Of a stretch of DNA of 64,000 nt, positions 1 to 9,374 are shown in pieces. Every line of letters starts with the position of its first letter. Positions within the stretch are counted from its first letter, which is position 1. The notes beneath the pieces are model-generated. The model saw only the letters and a program-made list of their open reading frames with translations, was not told the DNA's origin and did not search any database. The position numbers and the translations under genes are program-made. Source of the stretch: Argyresthia goedartella (Eukaryota; Arthropoda; Insecta; Lepidoptera; Argyresthiidae); assembly GCA_949825045.1 (NCBI GenBank), contig OX463815.1, positions 35,517,356 through 35,581,355 on the forward strand, read 5' to 3'.

Positions 1-226
1 TTATCTGGTTCGGGGAACCACAACACACTCAGCTATATTGACAATCCTGAGGGAAACCCGAATACATTCCAGATGGCCTGCGATTTAATTTCAATACCCT
101 AACCAAAACGCGTTTACTTTGCGAGGGCTTTCGTCTGTCAGTTGTCAAAAAACTGCTAGGTTGGCAGCAACGTCAAATTCAAAAAGGCCGTTCAGAAACC
201 ATCGATCGAATATCGATTTGGAATCG

Positions 227-387
227 AACAGTCATAATATGTAGAAAAATTACACATTATGGTCATAATGTGTAATTTTTCATATAAGAAATGAGTTTTT
301 ACCAAGTAGCTTAACATTATGCTGATCGTAACGTGCGGTTTTTGTACGCAATAAAGAGGGTTTATGATAAGTATGTAGATAAACCTT
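227..387. repeat. Dispersed repeat with a hairpin (copy 1)
   Basis: About 160 bp that recurs, diverged, at 18160..18320 in intron 7 of the ABC transporter gene. Positions 244..281 form an inverted repeat with 18-bp perfect arms and a 2-nt loop; in the second copy the arms have decayed. No ORF. It is probably a small non-autonomous element, but I cannot fix its ends or target duplication. The flanks 1..226 show nothing recognisable. Confidence 0.6.
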
Positions 388-659
388 ATAATATACTTTA
401 TTCTTTTGATAGTTAGGCAACATTTACTTACTTTTTATCGCACTCTGCTCCTTACAATGCATATGTTGTACACGTATACAAACAAACCTATACAATTATT
501 CTACTTTTCGGTCACCACTACTATGGAGCACTACACTACTAACTACAACAACTCACTTACCTACTAATCTTATACTTGCCATTTTTGAGGAGTTCTTGTA
601 TGTGCTAGCATTAAGTTTACTTGAAAATATATAATTTCCCTTTTAATTTCAAATGTATT
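388..659. other. AT-rich intergenic stretch, nothing recognised
   Basis: No coding signature, tRNA-like box or convincing repeat was seen between the hairpin repeat and the first LINE remnant. Confidence 0.5.
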
Positions 660-876
660 TTTATGCCTATTCTATAGATTGGACCTCTGTGGGAGAATAA
701 TGGCGCAGAAACTCCAACAGATTGATTTTTAGATCTCTTTTAAAATTTGATTGTAATTAACTAATACAAATATTACAATATTAATTATTACAATTAAAAA
801 GCAAGAATAAATAATTATAAACAGCAAGATCTATTTTGAGTGAGATAAACCCCATACAGTCCCGTCATTTAAGTAA

Positions 877-1107
877 GGCTAGTACTTATTCGCACATCCA
901 TAATACTGATTTGTTTAGCAAAAAATGATTAGCAAAAACACTTTTATATTTTAAACATTTTATTTATACTCAAGTTTATGTTTAACCTAACACGGAGGGT
1001 AAAGGGGGTGAGCGAAGAGAAGCCCCCTTCGACTAAACTATTGCAGCATTTTGCCCTGATATTTGCTGTGCAAATCAGTATTTTTGATGTGCAGTTTAAT
1101 ATTTCCC
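877..1107. mobile_element. MITE A1, 231 bp, in the LINE A 3' region
   Basis: Terminal inverted repeats of about 37 bp (877..913 and 1071..1107) share the inner block AATACTGATTTG and GCACATC. A 9-bp direct repeat TTTAAGTAA flanks both sides (868..876, 1108..1116). The uninterrupted LINE copy at 62730 has a single TTTAAGTAA at this point, so the insertion is real. The centre holds a core with the stem AAAGGGGG/CCCCCTT that recurs in other foldback elements of this window. No ORF. An 8-9-bp duplication would fit hAT or Mutator, but I do not assign a superfamily. Confidence 0.8.
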
Positions 1108-1696
1108 TTTAAGTAATCTTGAACATTGTAATGTCCCTTTTTCAACAACGACGCATTAAAGTGCTTTTTAAATTTCTCAGCTTGCAATTTCAAAATCTCC
1201 AGAGGCATCTTGTTGTAGTAGATAATGCACTAATTCTTGAAAGATTTGCTAACCTTCATGCGTCTAAACCGGGGCACCACTAGTCTGTGATTATTTTTTA
1301 GGTAAACATTATAGCTATCGCTAAGATGTTTTAAGGTTCTTGCGTACATACATTATTTCATGAACAGTAATAGGTAGGGTTAAAAATTTCACAGTATCTG
1401 GGCGCACGTTGGTGCCCCGGGTAAGACGAGCGCAAGGGCACTAGTATCTTTTCTCGAAGCGCTCTGTCGTTTTTTTGAATCCTCATAACTTAGTTCTGGA
1501 TTATACCAGATAAACAAAATTCTCAGGATATATTTTCTATAGTAAACTTATCAAACGTATGAAGTTATAATTGCATAGCTCTTATACTTGAGATTTTATT
1601 GATATCTTTCGCTAAGTTTGGAAAATGTTGTAAGGTCCTTGCGTACATACATTATATTTTAGAAAATAAATTGACTAGCTACAGTTAGAATCTCAA

Positions 1697-1868
1697 GTGC
1701 GTTTTAAATTAAAAATTGCTTGAAAAGCTCTTTACTGTAAAATAAAAAAAGTTTAAACATCCGCTGCTTTCCCCCACAACACTGTGCGTTTTAAATTAAA
1801 AATTGCTTGAAAAGCTCTTTACTGTAAAATAAAAAAAGTTAAAACATCCGCTGCTTTCCCCCACAACA
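1697..1868. repeat. 87-bp tandem duplication inside LINE A
   Basis: Two nearly identical copies, starting at 1697 and 1784, of the segment ending at the shared TTTCCCCCACAACA. The LINE copy near 63050..63122 has it once, so this is a local duplication after insertion. Confidence 0.85.
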
Positions 1869-2011
1869 AGATATCATAGGACATGACACTATGAAAGTAA
1901 CTAAAATATACTAGCCTAGATGTAGACTCATCCGTGTTTTGTCTGATGTCGCTAAAAGCGTAAGCCAGAGAACTTAATTTACCAGCTAATTGATCTTTGT
2001 GGGGTCCGCAA

Positions 2012-2752
2012 TGCAATGCAATGTTTGAGCCACTTAAAATAAATAATGAATATATTAAAAGGTCACACCAAGAAAAATACATAGGTTTAATTATCGACGA
2101 TAAATTAACGTGGAGACCACACATTGAGTATGTCAGATCGAAATTGATATCGACGCTAGGAGCACTTCGAAGGGTGGCACACTGTATACCAAGTAAAATA
2201 AGACCACTTATTTACAATTCTTTGGCTAAATCACATCTTGAATATTTAATTGAAATCTGGGGATCAGCGGCTCCATCTAACCTTATCCCGCTACAGAGAA
2301 CCCAAAATAAAATTATCAAGGTCTTACACTACCCTTACGACACACCAACTAAACAACTGTACGACAAAACTAAACTATTTAACATTAACCAACTATATCA
2401 ATATAACACATGTATTTTAATACGAAAAATTACTACGAATGCCATAAAATCTAACATAGAATTACACCTATCATATAACAGAAATCTTCGTAACAAAATC
2501 AAACTCGAACTAACTAAACTAACTAAAACCTAGGACTAATTATGGAATAAAGACAATATTATTTGAGGGAGCACAGATGTTTAATAAATTACCGGAAAGT
2601 GTAAAGAATTGCGAAAGTAGAAACACTTTCAAAAATAAGTTAAAGCTTCACGTCGCAACGAGTACTGTAAATTAATATACCTATATATTTTCAAGCATAT
2701 CTCATTTTAAGTGAATGTAAATTCTTATGAGAATAAAGTTCTTTAAACCTAA
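2012..2752 (+). mobile_element. LINE fragment B (CR1/jockey RT C-terminus), nested in LINE A
   Basis: The + strand ORF 1997..2533 encodes the region after the RT catalytic box: KYIGLIIDDKLTWRPHIEYV, then LIYNSLAKSHLEYLIEIWGS, then LQRTQNKIIKVL. Downstream the frame decays but still resembles a LINE C-terminus (GKCKELRK). The 3' end reaches CCTAACCTAA near 2752. The element is 5'-truncated. LINE A resumes on either side: its minus-strand reading goes from GITIDSKL (right flank) to a GPHKDQLAGK-type segment (left flank), so LINE B inserted into LINE A in the opposite orientation. Confidence 0.8.
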
Positions 2753-3082
2753 CCTAATTTGCTATCAATGGTTATTCCAAGAAACTTCTTATCATTAACT
2801 TATTCTAATGTGTTGCTCTCTAACACTTAACTGGTCTCAACTTGACTGACATTTGGAAGTGAGAATTTGATACACTTGGTTTTACCAGTGTTTAACAATA
2901 CATTATTAACTGTGAACCAATTCAAGGTTAAATATAATCACCATTAACATCATAAAATTTTTGTCTTTCAATTTTGAAGACCAGTAAAGTATCATCAGCA
3001 ACACTAACTAAGAACACTATGTCGGTCAATTTCTCCACCATGATTGTTAATTTTGATTTTTCATCATACATTTTTCATTTAA

Positions 3083-3268
3083 CATATTTCCAACCCAGAA
3101 ATATTGGCGTGTTCTCCAGGGCCAGCCCTGTGGAATCTTCTTGTAAAATTTATGAAATACTCATTTATGCACCGGCCCGTGAACATAAGGTGGGCGTCAT
3201 TAGAAATACGCCGGCCTTGGAAAAGAGTACCTCGGTGTATAGTTAAGTATACTCCGGCGCTGAGTGTG
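3083..3268. mobile_element. Degenerate TTAA-flanked MITE
   Basis: The stretch is bounded by TTAA at 3079..3082 and 3269..3272 and interrupts the LINE A reading after LRSYL. Its interior (TTCTCCAGGGCCA and the GTAAAATTTATGAAATAC neighbourhood) resembles the interior of the better preserved TTAA element at 60400..60719. The terminal repeats here are poor. Confidence 0.5.
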
Positions 3269-3960
3269 TTAAATATGATCTTAGTAGATCCAACGCTTTA
3301 TTTCTAACTCCGTAATGATTTAATTTCATTAGTAGCGTATCATGATCAACATAATCATAAAATCAAATGCCTTTGACAGATCGTAAAAAAACTCCGATAG
3401 CATCCTGTGCAGGCTCCCATGCAGAATAAATATGAGATATAAGGTAAATACCTGCATCGGTAGCAATTCACCCCTAGTGAAACCGTAATGTTGATTGAGT
3501 ATAATATTTTCAAATATTTTTTTAGTGCTGCAAGAACAGATATTGGTCTGAAATTTGAAAGACCAAGGCAGACAAGGGTTTTTCTCCCAGTTTGGACAGA
3601 GGTATTAGTTTACTGTGTTTCATGAAGTCTGGAAAAGCTCCATCGTCAACACATTTATTGAATATGTAAGCTAAGTGTGGGGCTATAACTAGGATTACTG
3701 AACCAATGACTCTGACTGACATACCCCAAAGGTCTTCAGTATTTTTTAAATTTCCTGAGGATATACATGATGGAGTTTTAAACAAACATTACTGACGCTA
3801 GTGTTGTTTTTTAACAAAGTCTCTGTCTGCGTCATAAGGAGATGAATTCAGACGCTCTGTTGTGAGTAAAGGTACATTGGTGAAGGAATGTTTTGAAAGC
3901 TCGAGCAACGTAATCAAAATATCCATTAACTGCTTACTACTCCAACCTCCTGAGTCCCAG

Positions 3961-4377
3961 GGTATTTTTTTTAAATTTCGTCTTGAAACTTTGAATATCG
4001 CTTGTTTGCATAATACAGAAGCAAAAAAAAAACCCTGTTCGTGAAAAACTGGGTTCTCTCGATGTAGAGGATCGTTGTTTCATAGCAAAAACATTATATT
4101 TTGTTGTTGTAGGTACTTAATTATGGATATCCGTGCTCTAGATCCAAACATATATAATTTATTTATAATCACATTTTTAATGGGTGCTGATTAAACCGAC
4201 TTTTTTAATAGCATTATTCGCATCTAAATTTCTACATTGCCTTCGAAATTACTAAGTCAGCCATAATTAACGAGCGCCTTCTAGTATTACTTGATTCAAA
4301 TCAGTCTCAAAGTATTAATAAAGAACAGAGATCACATAATTATAATTAAACTTATATTTTGTTGCGTTTATCCCATC
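3961..4377. other. AT-rich, nothing recognised
   Basis: No convincing ORF, repeat or RNA. It may include unrecognisable 5' sequence of LINE A. Confidence 0.5.
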
Positions 4378-4473
4378 GCTTACTAAGCTAACCAAAAGTT
4401 AAATACTACGTATTGAATACTACGTATTGAACTTTTGGTTAGCTTAGTAAGCGACGAACTTTTGGTTAGCTTG
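4378..4473. repeat. Inverted duplication with 23-bp perfect arms
   Basis: Arms at 4378..4400 and 4430..4452 are exact reverse complements. The 29-nt spacer is itself two direct copies of AATACTACGTATTG. A further direct copy of ACTTTTGGTTAGCTT follows at about 4459..4473. This looks like a local snap-back duplication rather than a transposon. Confidence 0.85.
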
Positions 4474-4739
4474 ACATGTCGATATTAGTAAAACAGCTTT
4501 GTTGTCTTACCATTTCGTTATTCAGTTTTAGAACCTCAGTAGTTTCAAGTTCTGTTGCGAGAACTCAAGATCAGGCTTTATGATGCAGTCCCAAGGCACG
4601 CTATTTTTCCTAATAGTTCCAGTTGCATTAAAACCACGGTTACTCAATTATTACACCAACTTCTGGAAAAGTAACGAATTATAGAAAGTGTCCGGGAACT
4701 AATGAAAAGATCAAATGCAACATGGCAGACTCTCCTGAA

Positions 4740-5640
4740 TTGAAGCCAGCATCGTGTGAGAAGGTTGTGGTTCTTTCATATACTTTCATGTCATAAATAT
4801 ATCTCTTTGGATTGGCCAAAACGAATTCTTTGAGTCCAACGAGATTGGGTTAGTTCGGACAGTATTGTCTGATACCGCATTGACCAGAAAGTGGTATGTA
4901 TCATTATTTCATCTATCGAAATATGTTCTGATTTAGGTTGAGCATGAGATCCTGCACAAACAAAGGTGTTACGTTCCATATTTTGTCATTTGCACGTTGA
5001 CTCTGTGGGATATCGTTGCCGAAATGATTTTCAGCCGTGTTATGAGCAAAAAATATCTTTCACGAGTCATGTAATTATCGCCTGCATTTTCCCAGAACAT
5101 TAAGATTCTCTGGTAACCAATACTGGTCTTGACCAGATTAATGCTAATAAATGTCTTCAAGTCTATAATTGTCCAAGTTTCTTATGATGCTTCATCATTT
5201 TTGTCTCAATTGTTATTGCTCCAATTTTTCCAATATGCTGTCATATATGTATTCCTCGAAACACTCAATTATTTAAAAACTACCATGATCTCTCTGACAT
5301 AACTGGGTGAGTGCAACTAATGTTTTTATGGACGAAATGTTCCCGTCCAAGTGTTACCTGCAGAAGACATTTAATTGTCTGGTACAGCACCTCGTCCCCT
5401 TCCGCGTACTCGTATTGAGAATCCCCTACTCTTTCTGGCTCCGCTTAATGGTAGTCCACATATTCTGGCTCGTCCCCGAATCAATGAAGATGAAGAAAGT
5501 CCTGGCGACGTTGCTGGTGATGATGAATTTGTGTTGATGGTGGTTGGTCGTAGTTTGCATTACATTCAAAGACTGATTCTTCTGAATCGGAGCTATTACC
5601 TACTCCGATCAGCGCGTTGTCTTGTTGGGGTGGCTCGTGT
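4740..5640 (-). pseudogene. piggyBac-like transposase relic
   Basis: Minus-strand reading shows an acidic N-terminus (NSSDSEESVFECNANYDQ, about 5620..5565), a Gly/Arg-rich linker (RVRGRGRGAVPDN), then the transposase body: TFISINLV...YW-like segment (5160..5085), YMTRERYFLLITRLKI (about 5080..5030), and SEHISIDEIMIHTTFW (about 4935..4885), which matches the SIDE-MI acidic motif of piggyBac/PGBD proteins. The frame is broken at least twice and the C-terminal half with its cysteine domain is missing. No TTAA-flanked termini were found. This is a dead fragment, not a domesticated gene. Confidence 0.7.
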
Positions 5641-5799
5641 AACATGTGCACGTGTCTCTATTACACACCTCACACACTCACTCTCTTCACTAAGATTAAA
5701 CCTTAATGCTAATTCAATGATTATGTCTAAAAATTACTCTATATTAATTTATCATTAATCTCAAGAACTTTAATTTGTAAAATTAATTTTGAAATGGTG

Positions 5800-7079
5800 T
5801 CATCTACTTGTAGGAAGTACTACTCATCCTATACTATAGTTGCAGTTCTTCCTACATCAGCCAAAATATTTGAAAAAGCAATTCACGATCGCATCTATTC
5901 CTTTTGTGAAAAATTCAAAATATTCCACGACTCCCGCTCAACCACTCTGGCAGTCTATAAATTCACCCAGGAAATCCTTAATATACTTAATAATAAACAT
6001 TACGCTGTTGGCATACTAATCGATATGACCAAAGCATATGATAGAGTACAATTTGGCATACTGTTACAAAAGCTGCAATAAGTAGCCATAAGAGGTAAAG
6101 CATACGACTGGCTTAGCTCATATTTACATAACAGAGAGCAGCAGGTTCAGATAGAATATTTTAAACAAACTTCAAGAGAAATGACATATCACAGGTCCGA
6201 CTGCAAAACTACTTACGCTTCTATTCCCCAAGGCAGCGTCATCGGATGTCTTCTTTTTCTTTTGTATATTAATGACCTCCCGAAAATTATCGATGACCCT
6301 TGCATCCTCTTCGCTGATGACATTTACCTGGTCTACTCACATTAAAATAGCACATACGTCAACGAACAACTAAAAAAAAACCTTGAACAATTAACAAATT
6401 GGATGACCGACCATAACCTCGAAATAAATCCTCAAAAAACCAAACTTATAACATTCTACCCTCATCAAAAATCCCCCCTAGACATCGACTTCAGCTATAA
6501 TAACACTAAACTAGAAGTAGTAAAAGAAGCAACCCTACTAGGTATCGTAATAGACTCCCACTTGAATTGGGAATCCCACATACTAAAAATAAAAAGCAAA
6601 TTGTCAAAACTCTCATACGCCCTAAAAGAAGTAAAAAATACGAGCAACACTGAAACTAATCTCTCAGCATACTATGCACTGGCACATTCCTCACTCAACT
6701 ACGGCATCATACTATGGGGAAATAGCACTGACGCTCCACAGCGATTCACTCTGCAGAAAAAACTAGTGAGAATTATAGCTAATATAAAACCTAGAGACAG
6801 TTGCAAACCTTACATTAAAAAATATAACATCCTCACCCTTCGTTCCATTTATATCTTAGAAATAATAAAACTTGTCAGAAAATATCCAGAATCATACAAA
6901 TCCAGAGTCATACCCAATAACTCATACAAATTCCGATTCCAAAACAAACTTCTACTTCCAAAAACCGATATGACACTACAATAATCCAACACATACATTA
7001 TGTCCATAAAAATCTGTAATAAGCTCCCAGATAACTATAAAAATATTCTCAACGAAAACGCATTCATCTCTAAGTACAT

Positions 7080-7080
<1 letters not shown>
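5800..7080 (+). mobile_element. LINE remnant (CR1/jockey RT), + strand
   Basis: A 5'-truncated reverse transcriptase. It begins at VLPTSAKIFEKAIHDRIYSF, continues through TTLAVYKFTQEIL, LIDMTKAYDRVQF, SIPQGSVIGCLLFLLYINDL and LFADDIYLVYSH (catalytic FADD), then WMTDHNLEINPQKTKLI and LLGIVIDSHLNWESHI, and ends in the usual C-terminal domain at 6984. Two stops (6079..6081 and near 6345) break an otherwise open frame. The 3' end runs into a (CA)n tract, which may be its tail. Confidence 0.85.

Positions 7081-7122
<42 letters not shown>
7081..7122. repeat. (CA)n microsatellite
   Basis: About 20 uninterrupted CA units directly downstream of the LINE 3' end. Confidence 0.95.
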
Positions 7123-7125
<3 letters not shown>

Positions 7126-8029
7126 TATTATATACTGGTATAAGTACATGCATATAATGATCCCACTGTTACTAAATTCTATTCTAACTAAGATATTTTC
7201 TATCAAAGGTTTTTTATTTATAAAGACTACTTTTACTAATTCCAGTCATTAAATTTAGATTTACCGCGATAGTCACTGACTTTCTTTAATTTAAAAACTT
7301 TATTGAATAATGTTGAAGAAGTCTGAATAGATTTTATTTGGGTTCTGTCATTAAAATCTGGTCCTGGCAAATTTATTTCTAAGTTTTTCGTATACGTCTC
7401 TAGTCTATGGGATGTAATAGGACTATAAAATTATGAATCAGTCATATCCTTACTAGCAATTGGGAATGAAACTGTTTGACGACTGTGATCGGAAGGTAAG
7501 CAGATAATTACATTTTTACTTGTGAATGCACAGTCACAAAAAACGTTATCTAAGCGTTTGGCGTGTAAATGTAATTCTAGTTGGCTCTAGCATGACATAA
7601 ATTAAATGATTGAATGATTGATTGCCCTTTCCCAGCTGTGGGACACGATTATAGACTAACTAAAAAAATAAAATTAATGTTGTTTCTTTGATGTCTCTAC
7701 AAGCAAATCTTCAATAAGGTCGCCACAAACAATCAACTTTTTTTGTTATTATATAGTTTAGTGAGGGCTCCCTCTATAATTTTCTCAAATATTTCGAAAT
7801 TGCCATGGCCTTTTTCATCCCTTGCAATAATATGGCTATCTAGCTCAACACATGATACCTCTATTTGTCTTTCAACAGTAAGTGCAAGAATATCTTTCCG
7901 TTGTTTCACCTTAATATTATTTTTTACTAAGGTTTAAGAACCACTTCTAACAGCAGTTTGTATTGTAATAAAATAACTGACAATTTTGTAATTATTTCTA
8001 TCTCTATCTTCTAAAACGGGGTGTAGCGC
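7123..8029. other. Intergenic, nothing recognised
   Basis: AT-rich sequence with only short chance ORFs. I see no RNA gene, terminal repeats or protein motif. Confidence 0.5.
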
Positions 8030-8049
8030 TTGCACCTGGCCCACTTAAA

Positions 8050-8870
8050 CGGGGCCTTTTGTGCATCTCCCCTTCGCCTGCATATCTACTTCAGCCATCC
8101 CAACTCCTGCACCAGCTGGAGTAGAAGGCCTGGGTGTTTTAGGAGCTCGTGGGTGTTTGTTGTATCACCTAGGATAGCCATCCTGGTTTCTGTTGTGGAT
8201 GGACATGCCAGTAGCAAGTGCTCTACTGTTTCATCTACTTTCATGCACCCCCTGCACAGGGGGCTGTCCGTTGCACCTGTAATGTCAAGTGTTTGTTAAA
8301 GAAACACTTGACAATTACAGGTGCAACGGACAATGTGTACAATGTGTACAATGGCCTATAATAATGCTTGTTAGCATTTTTATTGTACTTATCTATAAAT
8401 AGTTCTGTGTTTTTGCAGTCTTCTCTGCTAGACCATAAGAGGGTTTTATTGCTGTACTGTGACTTCTTTGAGCCTTTTCCGTAGAGCTTCCACTGCTAAG
8501 GGTGAGAATGGTGGAAGGCCAATTGCCGGCCTTCCTGCCCCTAATTTTGCTAGCTTGTCTGCCTCCCAGTTTCCCTGGTCACCTTGGTGACCTTTTACCC
8601 ACTGGACCGTGACCTTGTTTTTTTCAACTAGCCTGTTGAGTGCTTTGTGGCATTCTAGTATAAGTTTTGATTTTGTCAACGGTCTTTTGAGTGAGCTTAG
8701 TAAGGCTGCGCAGTCCGTTTTAACGGTAATGTCATTCCCCTCTGCATCATTTATCAAGTGCATTGCCCCGTGTAGGAAACTCAGTGTTTCAGCCAACCTG
8801 CCTCGGGCTCTCCGTCTCACTCGGTGCGCAGCAGTGCGCGGTTGCCTGCGCCCCTCCGCGTCTCCGGCTC
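8050..8870 (-). mobile_element. LINE 3' fragment with RNase H domain
   Basis: The minus-strand ORF 8820..8446 encodes the C-terminal part of an RNase H domain: VKTDCAALLSSLK (catalytic Asp region), then VQWVKGHQGDQGNWEADKLA with the conserved H and D. Further down the strand (about 8280..8085) a zinc-knuckle-like end is readable: CRGCMKVDETVEHLLLACPS, then a Leu-rich tail to a stop. This order (RNase H then C-x2-C...H...C) fits R1/I/LOA-type LINEs. The reading is broken between the parts by a hairpin insertion. Confidence 0.75.
8266..8331. repeat. Near-perfect hairpin inside the RNase H LINE
   Basis: The left arm from 8266 (GTCCGTTGCACCTGTAAT..) is repeated in reverse complement to 8331, with arms of about 29 nt, one or two mismatches and a 7-nt loop. 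The left arm is LINE coding sequence, so the right arm is a secondary inverted copy. A short direct duplication (AATGTGTAC twice) follows it. Confidence 0.85.
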
Positions 8871-8879
8871 TTAAAAAAA

Positions 8880-9218
8880 CACTAGTCTATACATATATAT
8901 AGTATAGTCTAGCCACAAGACTGCCGAGGAAGGACTGCCTAGGAAGTGGGGTGTTCTGATTCGAATTTTCTATTCCGAAACGGCACTCAGATTTTTTGTG
9001 TAATATGCACGAAAGTTTAAGGTCAAAAATGGCAAAACTGAATTTTTAAATGTAAAGGGGTATTTGCACGATCAGTCCTACGTGACCGGGACGTGGAGAC
9101 GATGCGACTTTTTAGTTTTTGTCAATAGCAACACAATTGTTTTGTCTTTTTTTTTGTCACAAACTTGTCAGTCAGCTGTCAGACTGTCAGTGTCATTTAT
9201 AATTTTACACATGTAAAC
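8880..9218 (+). promoter_or_regulatory. 5' flank of the ABCB7-like gene, with a start-stop uORF
   Basis: This is the only space between the LINE remnant and the ABC transporter start, so the promoter and 5' UTR should lie here. No TATA or initiator element could be assigned. At 9211..9216 an ATG is followed at once by TAA, ending 2 nt before the main ATG at 9219. If transcribed, it is a minimal start-stop upstream ORF in another frame. Confidence 0.4.
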
Positions 9219-9374
9219 ATGGCGGCTGCACTGTTGTCAAATTTTAGATTTGATAAAATAATTCGAAGCAATGCAAAATTCTCTCACATATACTACTACG
9301 GCAGACCAGTAACGTTAAAGAAACCATATTACAATGTTTCACCCCAGCATGTTGCCGCCGCCAGTTGTTTTCGG
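9219..9374 (+). CDS. ABCB7: ABCB7 exon 1 (presequence)
   Basis: Encodes residues 1-52, starting [20 protein letters not shown]. It is rich in Arg/Lys and hydroxylated residues and almost without acidic ones, as expected of a mitochondrial targeting peptide. The ATG at 9219 is the first in its frame and has an AAAC upstream context. Donor GTACGT at 9375, phase 0. Confidence 0.9.

Larger units (their letters stand above)
660..3960 (-). mobile_element. LINE remnant A (jockey/CR1-like), minus strand, with nested insertions
   Basis: A decayed non-LTR retrotransposon. Minus-strand reading gives reverse transcriptase pieces in the expected order: a region upstream of the RT (about 3785..3522), a D-x-V-D-H-D segment followed by KALDLLRSY (about 3390..3272), the catalytic box as VADDTLLVF (about 3010..2970), GITIDSKL (about 2770..2750), then GPHKDQLAGKLSS and FSYFHSVMSYDILLWG (about 2010..1860). 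A C-terminal domain (about 1330..1120) and a 3' UTR (about 866..660) follow. Stops and frameshifts are frequent. Three later insertions split it: a 231-bp MITE, LINE B on the opposite strand, and a TTAA-type MITE. A second copy of the same 3' region lies at 62515..63135, and a + strand 3' UTR lies at 16250..16455. Confidence 0.8.

Noticed and set aside
5375..5758. 127-residue + strand ORF, rich in Pro and Arg
   Set aside because: It is the opposite strand of the piggyBac-like N-terminal region, which gives the meaningful reading.
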